Source of the DNA: Flavobacterium sp.
GTDB lineage: Bacteria; Bacteroidota; Bacteroidia; Flavobacteriales; Flavobacteriaceae
Direction of reading: 5' to 3'
Length of the DNA: 29,207 bases
NCBI RefSeq assembly: GCF_030146175.1
Contig: NZ_JASLCE010000074.1
Coordinates: 1-29,207 of the forward strand
Positions 1 to 8,792 of this stretch are shown here, one piece after another. The notes under the pieces were generated by a model. The model did not search any database. It was not told where the DNA came from and worked only from the letters and a program-made list of their open reading frames with translations. Each line of letters opens with the position of its first letter. The first letter of the stretch is position 1. The translations under genes and the position numbers were made by a program.

Positions 1-2663
1 AGGGAATCGACCGTTAAAGCCGCTGTTGGTAAATAAATGGCTTTGTTTTGTTCGAGATTGACTTCACCGTTTAGTTTTCCGCCAAACGACATATTCTCCA
101 GAGCCGGTGTCACTTTTTCCAGATCGACATCATTAAACGACAGGCGTAACTGTTTGTAGGTCGAATCTTTTAAAACACCTTCCAGTTCCACTTTCTGGTC
201 ATTATGCGACAGGATTACTTTTTCGATCGCGAAATCCGTTAATTTTTTATTGAAAACAACTTTGTTGTCTTTGGTATCTTTTTCGTTTAGGAACCACAGA
301 TAATCCCTGAAATTGATTTCCGATTTTTTAAGACCCACAACCGACTGGTTCTTTTCGTTGATCGTATGATACAAGTTCAGGTTAAAGAAATCCTGGTTTT
401 TCGGTCCGCCTTTAAACTCCGAACGGACAAAAAGCGTATCGTTCATCGTTACATTGATCAAGCTAAAATCTGAAATTTTATAGCCTTTTGTCTTAATACT
501 ATCCAGTTCGACATAGGCATTATACAACGGGTTTTTATTATCCACGTCGATACGGATGTTTTCAAACGTATTGTTATAGGCCACCACACTAGGCGACGAA
601 AAATCCAACTGAAAATCGCCTTTATCGGCATCAATTTTTCCTTTTAGAATGGTGTTTTCACTTACAATTACCTTTGGCAGGAAGATTTCTACAATTTTGT
701 TATAGATCGTAAAGTCGAAGTCCAGAAACTGCCCGGGTTTGAGTTTATTCGGCGAATAGTTCGCATATAAACTTCCCAGTGCATTTTCAATAATCTTACG
801 CACCTGCTTGATTTCATATTTTCCAACCACTTTCCCCTGAATAATATCGGGTGAATTGATCGTTATCGTTCGGACGTTTTGTTCGTCAAAAACCGATTCC
901 ACCAGGAAGTCCTGAAAGAAATAGCTATCGGTACTGTTCTGATAGGATGCATTGATCACATTTAATTTTCCGGCCAGATCGTCGAGTGTATTTCCTTTGG
1001 CGTTGAATTTTAATTCCCCTTTAAAAATGGAAAGGGTATCTTTTTTCATAAAATTCAACATATGCAGATCGGCATAATCGATTTGCGCCTGAAAATCGTA
1101 ATTCTTCATACGCGAACTCATATCCACCAATCCGTTGAAATCCATTTTCAGGTTCGGATCATTACTGTTCAGGTAGCCTTTAAAGTAAGGCATTTTCATT
1201 TCTCCGTCGATCGTAATATTCCTGTAAGTGTATTTATTATACGTCAGACTTTGAACTTTTCCTTTAAGCTTAGTGTCGAGATATTTTTTATTAAATCCTT
1301 TTCCGTTTACATCCAGATCCAAAGTCGCTCTTCCCAGATCTTTTTCTCCGGCAAGCATTCCGATATCGAAATTGTTCAGGGAAATAACGCCTTTGTACGT
1401 CGCGTTATTGATATTATTGATATTGGTCATGACCAACTGCGTGTTCAGTTCACCCAATCCGGACATCAGATAAATATCGGCATCAATCTTTGTTTTGGTC
1501 AATTCAATGCCACCGACCAAATCCACGCGCCCCAATTTGTGGAGCGTTTCCGGGAGACTTTTCCCCAATACGCGCGGTAGAATTCCTTTTAGATTGGTAT
1601 AATTGGACGTTACCCGATCAAAATTCCCTTTCATGTAAAACTCCCCTTTTTTATTAAAAAGGTTTTTAAAGTTGACTGTTCCGATAATTTCGGAATCGTT
1701 CGTGTCCAACAATCGAAGGTCGTGTGTGGTAAAATTATTCAGTGTTCCCGTAAGATGCGTGGAAAGATAGAAACGCAGGTTTTTACCGAATTCATTATAG
1801 AAATAATTCAGTTCATTCGACGAAACGGAAGCTTTTTCCATATTGACATCGAACACGACTCTGTTATTAAAATCCGAGAAGTCTTTCGGTTTGTATTTCA
1901 TGATCACATCCCCGATCAAGGTCGACTCCTTGGTTTTCAGGTTTAGTTTTTCCAGACGGATATTTTCTTTGGAATAGGTAAAATTCGTCACCATATTTTC
2001 CACCAGCAATCCTCTGTGATCCAACAAGGACAATTGTTTGATATCGGCCGTAACCACCGGACCTTTGATTTTAAAGAAATCCAACTGACCGTTAAGTTTG
2101 GTAAAGTCGAGTACTTTCGGGTGTTCCAGATTTTCATCGATCAAACGGAAGCGACTGGACGTAACATTCATTTGTGCCACTTTCATCAGGAACTTTCCGG
2201 TTCCCGGTTTCCCATCGTCAAAAGCCGCAATAAACTCGTCAAGGTTGGTTTTATCCTCGCCTTTGTATTTTTTCATTTTCAGATTCAAACCATCAATACT
2301 GGTTTTTCCGAAAATCAGTTTACCGTTAGAAAGTTTTTTAAAGTCGAGAATATTTGTCTGAAGTCGGTTGATATAGAACAGCGTATCCTTGTGTTTATCG
2401 GCCGCATAAATTCCTTTGATTTTTACGCCTCCAAAAACAGTAATCGCAATTTTATCAATATGCATATCGGTACCAAATTCCTTATTCAGTTCTTTGGTCG
2501 CATATTTTGCTATTTCGGTTTGTACAAAAGGTAATGACAAGGCAATACCCAACAGTAGTAAAAACAGGATTAAACCTACAATTACGCGAAATAGTATTTT
2601 TTTTAATTTTTTGATAGTCCTATTTGTTTTAAATTTGTCGGATCGACTCGTAAATTTAAGCAA
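1..2663 (-). CDS. TamB/AsmA-like translocation and assembly module protein (partial, C-terminus off the left edge)
   Basis: An open frame on the minus strand runs without a stop from just inside an in-frame TAG (about 2678-2680) to the window edge, giving about 887 residues. The N-terminus has a basic stretch (KKLKK), one hydrophobic segment at about residues 23-44, then VQTEIAKYATKELNKEFG, which is typical of the AsmA/TamB N-terminal region in Bacteroidota. The rest is a long series of short beta-strand stretches with DT and LD motifs, as in TamB. Family members are inner-membrane-anchored periplasmic beta-helical proteins thought to help outer-membrane biogenesis or lipid transport; in Bacteroidota they commonly exceed 1,400 residues, so roughly half is missing here. 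No ATG lies between the upstream stop and the transmembrane segment. TTG at 2663-2661 is the only conventional start that keeps the membrane segment, and no clear ribosome binding site precedes it. It is divergent from tsaD. The family call is firm; the start is uncertain. Confidence 0.85.
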   Translation of the reverse strand, partial: MLKFTSRSDKFKTNRTIKKLKKILFRVIVGLILFLLLLGIALSLPFVQTEIAKYATKELNKEFGTDMHIDKIAITVFGGVKIKGIYAADKHKDTLFYINRLQTNILDFKKLSNGKLIFGKTSIDGLNLKMKKYKGEDKTNLDEFIAAFDDGKPGTGKFLMKVAQMNVTSSRFRLIDENLEHPKVLDFTKLNGQLDFFKIKGPVVTADIKQLSLLDHRGLLVENMVTNFTYSKENIRLEKLNLKTKESTLIGDVIMKYKPKDFSDFNNRVVFDVNMEKASVSSNELNYFYNEFGKNLRFYLSTHLTGTLNNFTTHDLRLLDTNDSEIIGTVNFKNLFNKKGEFYMKGNFDRVTSNYTNLKGILPRVLGKSLPETLHKLGRVDLVGGIELTKTKIDADIYLMSGLGELNTQLVMTNINNINNATYKGVISLNNFDIGMLAGEKDLGRATLDLDVNGKGFNKKYLDTKLKGKVQSLTYNKYTYRNITIDGEMKMPYFKGYLNSNDPNLKMDFNGLVDMSSRMKNYDFQAQIDYADLHMLNFMKKDTLSIFKGELKFNAKGNTLDDLAGKLNVINASYQNSTDSYFFQDFLVESVFDEQNVRTITINSPDIIQGKVVGKYEIKQVRKIIENALGSLYANYSPNKLKPGQFLDFDFTIYNKIVEIFLPKVIVSENTILKGKIDADKGDFQLDFSSPSVVAYNNTFENIRIDVDNKNPLYNAYVELDSIKTKGYKISDFSLINVTMNDTLFVRSEFKGGPKNQDFFNLNLYHTINEKNQSVVGLKKSEINFRDYLWFLNEKDTKDNKVVFNKKLTDFAIEKVILSHNDQKVELEGVLKDSTYKQLRLSFNDVDLEKVTPALENMSFGGKLNGEVNLEQNKAIYLPTAALTVDS

Positions 2664-2760
2664 TTCGTAGGAATAAAACTATTATTTTTTTATTGCCCGA
2701 ATTTACATTTCAAAGATAATACAGTCGATGGAAAATACATTCAAATTTCGTGCCTTTTTT

Positions 2761-3783
2761 ATGACAAAATCACCAGTATATATACTAGCTATCGAGAGTT
2801 CGTGCGACGATACCGCGGCGGCTGTTTTAAAGGACAATAAAGTCCTGTCGAATGTCGTTGCCCGACAGTCGGTTCACGAAGAATATGGTGGTGTAGTTCC
2901 GGAGTTGGCTTCGCGTGCGCATCAGCAAAATATTGTTCCTGTAATCGACGTGGCGCTAAAGAAAGCCAGCGTAGAAAAAGATCAGATTTCAGCAGTAGCC
3001 TTTACACAAGGTCCCGGACTTATGGGATCGTTATTGGTAGGCAGTTCCTTTGCGAAATCACTGGCTATGGCACTGGATGTACCGCTGATTGCCGTAAACC
3101 ATATGCATGCCCATATCCTAGCGCACTTTATAGACGAAGACAACTACGATAAACCCGAATTTCCGTTTCTGGCGATGACCATTTCCGGCGGTCATACGCA
3201 GATTGTCCGCGTAGACAGCTTTTTTGACATGACCATTATTGGGGAAACAACCGACGATGCCGTTGGGGAAGCTTTTGATAAAAGTGCTAAAATCCTGGGA
3301 TTGCCGTATCCAGGAGGACCATTGGTAGACAAATATGCACAGTCCGGGAATCCAAAAGCGTACCCGTTTACCAAACCCAAAGTGGACGGATTGGATTTTA
3401 GTTTTAGCGGATTAAAAACGCAGATATTGTATTTTGTTCAGAAAAACGTAGCCCAGGATCCGGATTTTATCGAAAAAAACATCGAAGACATCTGTGCCTC
3501 GATCCAGTATACCATTATTCAGATTTTGATGGACAAGCTTAAAATGGCTGTCAAAGAAACCGGAATCAAGCAAGTAGCCATTGGCGGAGGTGTATCGGCC
3601 AATTCGGGAATCCGTACGACCTTGAAAGAAGCCGAACAAAAATACGGTTGGAAAACGTTTATTCCTAAATTCGAATATACAACCGATAATGCCGCGATGA
3701 TCGGAATTGTGGGCTATCATAAATTTTTGGAAAACCAGTTTAACGATGCTTCGGTAGTATCGAAAGCACGGATCGAATTTTAA
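2761..3783 (+). CDS. tsaD: tRNA N6-adenosine threonylcarbamoyltransferase TsaD
   Basis: This 340-residue protein is the Kae1/TsaD subunit that transfers the threonylcarbamoyl group from threonylcarbamoyl-AMP to A37 of ANN-decoding tRNAs, working with TsaB and TsaE in the cytoplasm. Visible marks are AIESSCDDT near the N-terminus, the metal-binding HMHAH at residues 114-118, SGGHT at 142-146, SFSGLKT, and the glycine-rich GGGVSANSG from about residue 275. The length matches the usual 335-345. An upstream in-frame ATG at 2728 would add 11 residues (MENTFKFRAFF) with no family counterpart, so ATG 2761 is preferred. It is divergent from the TamB-like gene, with about 97 bp between the starts, and is followed after 1 bp by rsmE, which implies co-transcription. 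Confidence 0.96.
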   Translation: MTKSPVYILAIESSCDDTAAAVLKDNKVLSNVVARQSVHEEYGGVVPELASRAHQQNIVPVIDVALKKASVEKDQISAVAFTQGPGLMGSLLVGSSFAKSLAMALDVPLIAVNHMHAHILAHFIDEDNYDKPEFPFLAMTISGGHTQIVRVDSFFDMTIIGETTDDAVGEAFDKSAKILGLPYPGGPLVDKYAQSGNPKAYPFTKPKVDGLDFSFSGLKTQILYFVQKNVAQDPDFIEKNIEDICASIQYTIIQILMDKLKMAVKETGIKQVAIGGGVSANSGIRTTLKEAEQKYGWKTFIPKFEYTTDNAAMIGIVGYHKFLENQFNDASVVSKARIEF

Positions 3784-3784
3784 T

Positions 3785-4489
3785 ATGCAGTTATTCTATA
3801 CTCCCGAAATAAACGAGCAACAAAAAGAGTTTTCTTTCGACAAGGAAGAAAGCAAACATATTGTTAAAGTTTTACGCAAACAGGAAGGTGATATTTTAAA
3901 AGTAACCAACGGTTTAGGGTATTTATTTACGACAGAAATCATATTGGCTTCCGACAAAAAATGTACGGTGCGAATCACCCATTCCGACTTCTTTGAACCG
4001 AACCGATTTTATATTCATATGGCTGTTGCACCAACCAAGATGAACGATCGTTACGAATGGTTTTTAGAAAAGGCAACCGAGATTGGCGTAAACGAAATCA
4101 CTCCGATTATTTGTGATCATTCGGAACGAAAAACGATCAAAACCGAGCGTTTTGACAAAATCATACAGTCGGCTATGAAGCAATCGTTACAGTTTCATTT
4201 GCCAAAACTCAACGAGCCGATAACTTTTAAGCAGTTTTTAGCACAAAAACACGAAGGAAATTTGTGTATTGCCCATTGTGAAGAAACCAGTAAAACATTG
4301 CTTAAAAACGCCATCAAGTCCAACGAAAAATATACCGTTCTGATTGGTCCGGAAGGCGATTTTTCGGAAAAAGAAATACAAAGCGCACTGGAACTGAACT
4401 ATATGCCGGTTTCATTGGGTAACACGCGACTACGCACCGAAACAGCGGCTATTGTAGCCTGCCATAGTATTGTATACGCTAACGAATAA
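3785..4489 (+). CDS. rsmE: 16S rRNA (uracil(1498)-N(3))-methyltransferase RsmE
   Basis: The 234-residue protein belongs to the SPOUT methyltransferase superfamily and methylates N3 of U1498 in helix 44 of 16S rRNA using S-adenosylmethionine. The C-terminal trefoil-knot SAM site shows as IGPEGDFSEKE starting at residue 187 and LGNTRLRTETAA starting at about residue 211, both hallmarks of RsmE. The N-terminal part (residues 1-70) carries the PUA-like RNA-binding segment, including SKHIVKVLRKQEGD. The KATEIGVNEITPI stretch is also family-typical. The start lies 1 bp after the tsaD stop, and the next gene follows after 11 bp. The length is normal. Confidence 0.95.
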   Translation: MQLFYTPEINEQQKEFSFDKEESKHIVKVLRKQEGDILKVTNGLGYLFTTEIILASDKKCTVRITHSDFFEPNRFYIHMAVAPTKMNDRYEWFLEKATEIGVNEITPIICDHSERKTIKTERFDKIIQSAMKQSLQFHLPKLNEPITFKQFLAQKHEGNLCIAHCEETSKTLLKNAIKSNEKYTVLIGPEGDFSEKEIQSALELNYMPVSLGNTRLRTETAAIVACHSIVYANE

Positions 4490-4500
4490 CAGCGATTCGG

Positions 4501-5142
4501 ATGAAAAAATTATTCTTACTTTTAAGTATCGGATTTACAGCATTGGCTTTTTCGCAGGAAATCGCCGTTTTAAAATACAGTGGCGGTGGCGACTGGTACG
4601 GGAATCCTACTTCCCTACCCAATCTGGCTAAATTTTGCAATCAGAACATCCACACCAAAATCAATCCTAAAACGGCTATCGTCGAAGCGGGAAGTCCGGA
4701 TCTGTTTTCGTATGCTTTTATTCATATGACCGGTCACGGAAATGTTGTTTTTAGCGATAATGATGTTACCAATCTTAGAAACTACCTCACTTCCGGCGGT
4801 TTTCTACATATTGATGATAATTATGGTATGGATCAATACATCCGCAGGGAACTAAAACGAATTTTCCCGAATAACCCGTTAACGGAGATTCCAAACAACC
4901 ACGCGATCTACCAACAACCTTTTCCATTTCCGAACGGTTTACCTAAAATACACGAACACGACAATAAACGTCCACAGGCTTTCGGTATTTTTATCGACAA
5001 TCGCTTGGTATGTATGTACACCTACGAAACCGACCTTGGCGACGGATGGGAAGATCAGGAAGTACATAACGATCCCTTCGAAGTACGTCAAAAAGCCTTA
5101 AAAATGGGCGCGAATATTGTTAATTACGCTTTTAAAAACTAA
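4501..5142 (+). CDS. secreted DUF4159 domain protein
   Basis: A 213-residue protein with a clear N-terminal signal peptide (KK, then a hydrophobic core, with likely cleavage around residue 18 near AFSQ). The mature part matches the DUF4159 pattern: LKYSGGGDWYGNPTSL near the start, FIHMTGHG in the middle, and a GGFLHIDDNYGMD segment. DUF4159 resembles a glutamine amidotransferase/ThuA-like or flavodoxin-like alpha/beta fold and is very common in Bacteroidota; its biochemical role is not established. It sits 11 bp behind rsmE and probably belongs to the same operon. Export to the periplasm is inferred from the signal peptide. Confidence 0.88.
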   Translation: MKKLFLLLSIGFTALAFSQEIAVLKYSGGGDWYGNPTSLPNLAKFCNQNIHTKINPKTAIVEAGSPDLFSYAFIHMTGHGNVVFSDNDVTNLRNYLTSGGFLHIDDNYGMDQYIRRELKRIFPNNPLTEIPNNHAIYQQPFPFPNGLPKIHEHDNKRPQAFGIFIDNRLVCMYTYETDLGDGWEDQEVHNDPFEVRQKALKMGANIVNYAFKN

Positions 5143-5485
5143 ACCTGACGGAACAGTCTTTTTTCAAAAACGCCTCGTTTTAGCCAAAACGTTTCCATTA
5201 TCTATACCCGTTCGTATAAAAGATCGGGAAAACTTTCCATTTAAAATAGCGACCTATTATAATCCTTATGCTTAAAAGCATTTGGAAAAATAGTCCTGTC
5301 CAGATCGTTTAGGCTACCGATATAGCTTCTTACAAATTAATTAACAAACTGTGGATTAATCACATTTTTATAAAATTTCTTAATTTTTAATCACTTTTTT
5401 AAGGTAATCTTTTTATAATTTATTTTTTTGTTATATTATTGTGTTAATATTTAACCAAATATCATAACTATTTAACAATTTTATT
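5143..5485. other. AT-rich intergenic spacer before the metalloprotease gene
   Basis: This 343-bp gap holds no plausible gene. The first part has a weak inverted repeat (AAAACG-CCT-CGTTTT near 5170) that is not a convincing terminator. The last 140 bases are extremely A+T-rich with several TTAA/TTAAT runs and probably hold the promoter of the metalloprotease gene. No clean TAnnTTTG element with a matching upstream TTG was found; TATTATTG near 5430 is the nearest approach. Confidence 0.5.
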
Positions 5486-6442
5486 ATGAAAAAACTATTA
5501 TTATCAGCAGCAGTGCTGTTATTCTTAGTCTCGTGTGACAAAGATGAAGCAAGTGTAAACGATTCTGCAACGGGTGCCAAACTAACCGAAAGAGGTTGTG
5601 CTTCGCATCAGGTTTTGGAAGAACAATTGCGTCATGATCCGAGTCTGGCTATTAAAATGAATGAAATTGAAGAGTTCACGCAACGTGCCATGCTTCAGAA
5701 CCGACTTGTAAACGGGAAAATTGAAATTCCGGTAGTTGTAAATGTGTTGTATCGTACTACCGCTGAAAACATTTCACTGGCACAAATCCAATCGCAAATT
5801 GATGTCTTAAACAGAGATTTTAATGCCACCAATACTGACTTCGGATCGGTACCGGCTTTATTTGCTGGCGTAAAAGCCAATGTTGGAATTTCTTTCGTAT
5901 TGGATGTGGTGAATCGTAAATCGACAACCAAAACGTCATGGGGAACCAATGATGCGATGAAAAAAACAGCACAGGGAGGACTTAATCCTACTTCGCCAAC
6001 AACCAAGTTAAACCTTTGGGTATGTACAATTGGTGGCGGAATCTTAGGATATGCACAATTCCCGGGTGGATCATCCGCAACAGACGGTGTGGTAATCGAC
6101 TCTAAATATTTAGGAACTACCGGAACCGCAACCGCTCCGTTTAACAAAGGTAGAACCGCTACACACGAAGTAGGTCACTGGATGAATCTAAGACATATTT
6201 GGGGTGATGCAACCTGCGGAAACGATTTAGTTGCCGATACACCTACTCACAACGCACCAAACTACGGCGTTCCGGCTTATCCACACTACAGTACCTGTTC
6301 GGGAACTCCGGTTGAAATGACGATGAACTATATGGATTATGTAGACGATGCAGCAATGTATATGTTTAGTAACGGACAAAAATCGAGAATGCTAGCTACT
6401 TTTGCAACAGGCGGACCGCGTAACTCATTTGCGCAACCGTAA
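5486..6442 (+). CDS. M43 (pappalysin/cytophagalysin) family zinc metalloprotease, lipoprotein
   Basis: A 318-residue zinc metalloprotease of the metzincin clan. The zinc site is HEVGHWMNLRH at residues 227-237 (ligands H227, H231, H237; catalytic E228), followed by WGD, which is the M43 signature. The Met-turn follows at about residues 280-285 (MNYMDY). The N-terminus is a lipoprotein signal with lipobox LVSC and the lipid-accepting cysteine at residue 17, then an acidic spacer (DKDE), so membrane anchoring after export is likely. The CASHQVLEEQL segment after the spacer resembles the propeptide or N-terminal part of flavobacterial M43 enzymes. No type IX secretion C-terminal domain is seen after the catalytic domain. 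It stands alone between an AT-rich spacer and a strong terminator, so it is probably a single-gene unit. Confidence 0.93.
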   Translation: MKKLLLSAAVLLFLVSCDKDEASVNDSATGAKLTERGCASHQVLEEQLRHDPSLAIKMNEIEEFTQRAMLQNRLVNGKIEIPVVVNVLYRTTAENISLAQIQSQIDVLNRDFNATNTDFGSVPALFAGVKANVGISFVLDVVNRKSTTKTSWGTNDAMKKTAQGGLNPTSPTTKLNLWVCTIGGGILGYAQFPGGSSATDGVVIDSKYLGTTGTATAPFNKGRTATHEVGHWMNLRHIWGDATCGNDLVADTPTHNAPNYGVPAYPHYSTCSGTPVEMTMNYMDYVDDAAMYMFSNGQKSRMLATFATGGPRNSFAQP

Positions 6443-6464
6443 ACTTCCGATTTAAAAGTTTAAA

Positions 6465-6492
6465 ACTCGCTGTAATAGCGAGTTTTTTTTTT
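6465..6492 (+). terminator. rho-independent terminator after the metalloprotease gene
   Basis: The inverted repeat ACTCGCT-GTAAT-AGCGAGT is a perfect 7-bp stem that extends with flanking A/T pairs, directly followed by a run of ten T (the first T is also the last stem base). It lies 22 bp after the stop codon. Confidence 0.92.
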
Positions 6493-6518
6493 ATCTTAGT
6501 TTTCCTAATAAAGATACT

Positions 6519-7607
6519 ATGAACGCTAAAGAAATCTCCAATGGAATTGTGAGTGCCGCGGTAAAACTGGCCTTGATTACCCTGTTATTATTTTTTATAT
6601 ATCAGGTACAATCCGTATTCGTATATCTATTGGTAGCGCTGGTAATCAGCCTGATCGGAACGCCGATTATGAATATCTTAAAAAAGCGTTTAAAATTCCG
6701 TCATACGTTGGCCGTGGTAACCACGATGATCATTTTTATTCTGATCGCTGTGAGTTTGATCATGATGTTTGTTCCATTATTATTGTCACAAGGACAAAAT
6801 CTGTCTCTTTTGAACACCGCTTCGATGGAACAGGATTTTAATAATCTTATTTTTCAGATCAGTTCTTATCTTAATGATCATAATATAGATGCCGGAAAAC
6901 TGATGGAAAATTCGAATTGGACTTCAAAGATCAACTTTGACCTTATTCCGAATTTTTTAAATTCCCTGATTGGAACGCTAAGTAGTTTTGGCGTTGGAAT
7001 TGCGTCGGTATTTTTTATCACCTTTTTCTTTTTAAAAGACCAGGATCTTTTTATTTCGATTTCAAAAAAAATACTACCGGATCAACATGAAGACAAAATC
7101 CTGTCGTCGGTAGAAAAAATCAACGAGTTACTTTCCCGCTATTTTATCGGTTTGTTATTGCAATTGTTTATCGTATTCGTTTTATACCTGATTGTATTAT
7201 TGATTTTTGGTATCGAAAACGCCTTTGTAATCGCATTTTTATGTGCCGTATTGAACATCATCCCGTATATCGGTCCGCTAATTGGAACCGTGTTAGCGCT
7301 TACGTTAACACTACTTAGCAATCTGGGAACCGATTTTAAAACCGAAATGCTACCGACCGCTATTTATGTGATGATCGGTTTTATGGTGGTACAGTTAATC
7401 GACAATAATATTAGTCAGCCGATAATTTTTTCAAACAGTATTAAGTCACATCCACTCGAAATCTTCCTGGTAATTCTTATTTTTGGGCTGCTTTTTGGTG
7501 TATTCGGAATGATTTTAGCTGTTCCTTTATATACCGTTTTAAAAGTAATCGGGAAAGAATTTTTCCCGGATAACCAGATTATTAAAATTTTCACCAAAAA
7601 CATTTAG
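6519..7607 (+). CDS. AI-2E family (PF01594) transporter-like membrane protein
   Basis: A 362-residue polytopic inner-membrane protein with about eight hydrophobic segments: two near residues 14-50, one at about 60-88, then a polar loop to about 150, then the remaining segments to the C-terminus. Family marks are PYIGPLIG in the middle and GMILAVPL near the C-terminus. The family (YdiK, YhhT, TqsA) is named for a proposed role in autoinducer-2 export, but members have varied roles, such as Na+/H+ antiport, so the substrate is unknown here. The start ATG is only 26 bp after the T-run of the preceding terminator, leaving little room for a promoter; TAGTTTTC at 6497-6504 is one base off TAnnTTTG. 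The methyltransferase gene follows after 2 bp. Confidence 0.9.
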   Translation: MNAKEISNGIVSAAVKLALITLLLFFIYQVQSVFVYLLVALVISLIGTPIMNILKKRLKFRHTLAVVTTMIIFILIAVSLIMMFVPLLLSQGQNLSLLNTASMEQDFNNLIFQISSYLNDHNIDAGKLMENSNWTSKINFDLIPNFLNSLIGTLSSFGVGIASVFFITFFFLKDQDLFISISKKILPDQHEDKILSSVEKINELLSRYFIGLLLQLFIVFVLYLIVLLIFGIENAFVIAFLCAVLNIIPYIGPLIGTVLALTLTLLSNLGTDFKTEMLPTAIYVMIGFMVVQLIDNNISQPIIFSNSIKSHPLEIFLVILIFGLLFGVFGMILAVPLYTVLKVIGKEFFPDNQIIKIFTKNI

Positions 7608-7609
7608 TA

Positions 7610-8785
7610 TTGATACCAGCGTTGTTACAACCGGACGTACAGGATTTTATCAACCAGAATTACCTTGCGGATCTTAAAAAACTGGCATTGCGCCGGAACC
7701 CGTTTCCGGAAATCAGCTGGCCGGACCTTTTAAACCAGTTACAGGCCAAAAGCAAGGCAAAAGAGAAACTCCCCACCTGGTTTACTGCTGAAAATATCAT
7801 TTATCCGCAAAAAATATCGATCGAGCAAACTTCATCGGAACAAACCGCTGCGTATAAAGCAACCCTGATTCAAGGCAATACGCTTATCGATCTGACCGGT
7901 GGTTTTGGTATTGATGACTATTATTTTGCGCAACACTTTAAACAGGTTACCCATTGTGAAATCAATCCGGAATTATCGGAAATCGTTGCGCATAATTACA
8001 CCCAATTACATATAAAAAACATTGATTGTCAGCAAGGTGATAGTCATGATGTCATTCAAAAGTTGAATACTCGTTGGGATTGGATTTATATCGATCCTTC
8101 CCGTCGTAACGACGCCAAAGGCAAAGTATTTATGCTACGGGATTGTTTGCCAAACGTACCCGATTCGCTGGATTTTTATTTTCAATATAGCGACCACATA
8201 CTGATCAAAACGGCACCTTTACTCGATATTAAAGCCGGTTTATCCGAATTGCGCTTTGTTCGCAAAATTCATGTTGTTGCGCTCGACAATGAAGTAAAAG
8301 AACTGTTATGGGAAATTGAAAAAGACTATGCCGGTCCGATTGAAATCCATGCCGTTGCACTTACCAAAGATGGTGAAACAGTCTTTAGCACGATTTATGA
8401 TCAATCAATGTCGGCAACCTATTCCATGCCGAAACAGTATTTGTACGAACCCAATAGCGCCATCCTTAAAACCGGTGCTTTCGATGCGGTGAGTGCTATT
8501 TATAAAATCGGAAAATTACATCCACATTCGCATTTGTACACTTCCGATGCGCCACTTGATTTTCCCGGACGTCGTTTCCGAATCGAAGTAGTAGTTCCGT
8601 ATCAGAAAACCGAAATCAAAAGCCATATCGAAGGCAAACAATTCAATGTCACCACCCGTAATTTCCCGTTATCGGTAGAAGAACTCCGTAAAAAATGGAA
8701 AATTAAAGACGGTGGAAATGCGTATTGTTTTTTTACCACGAATATCGACAATGAAAAAATTATAGTAATTTGCAGCAAAATTTAA
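7610..8785 (+). CDS. class I SAM-dependent methyltransferase with THUMP-like domain (PG_1098 type)
   Basis: A 391-residue protein with a Rossmann-fold SAM-binding core: LIDLTGGFGIDD, with the motif I acidic residue D94 and glycines 97-100, and the catalytic-loop-like IDPSRR at residues 162-166. The C-terminal part (FPGRRFRIE, then a segment ending with KKWKIKDGGNAYCFFTT) fits the THUMP-like domain of a Bacteroidota family related to PG_1098, predicted to modify RNA. The substrate is unknown. The start is TTG at 7610; no ATG occurs near the N-terminus, and this start places LLQPDVQDFINQN at the usual position. It follows the AI-2E gene by 2 bp and precedes the next gene by 7 bp, so the three genes are likely co-transcribed. 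Confidence 0.85.
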   Translation: MIPALLQPDVQDFINQNYLADLKKLALRRNPFPEISWPDLLNQLQAKSKAKEKLPTWFTAENIIYPQKISIEQTSSEQTAAYKATLIQGNTLIDLTGGFGIDDYYFAQHFKQVTHCEINPELSEIVAHNYTQLHIKNIDCQQGDSHDVIQKLNTRWDWIYIDPSRRNDAKGKVFMLRDCLPNVPDSLDFYFQYSDHILIKTAPLLDIKAGLSELRFVRKIHVVALDNEVKELLWEIEKDYAGPIEIHAVALTKDGETVFSTIYDQSMSATYSMPKQYLYEPNSAILKTGAFDAVSAIYKIGKLHPHSHLYTSDAPLDFPGRRFRIEVVVPYQKTEIKSHIEGKQFNVTTRNFPLSVEELRKKWKIKDGGNAYCFFTTNIDNEKIIVICSKI

Positions 8786-8792
8786 GATTACC

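Noticed and set aside
1062..2534. Two 172-residue open frames on the plus strand (1062-1580 and 2016-2534) plus smaller ones
   Set aside because: They lie opposite the continuous minus-strand TamB-like frame, which has clear family features; their residues (many Ile, Phe, His, Gln) are typical of antisense shadows.
2728..2760. Upstream ATG extending TsaD by 11 residues
   Set aside because: The extension has no counterpart in the family, and ATG 2761 gives the usual 340 residues.
5160..5185. Inverted repeat AAAACG-CCT-CGTTTT after the DUF4159 gene as a terminator
   Set aside because: The stem is short and mostly A-T pairs, with no real T-run after it.
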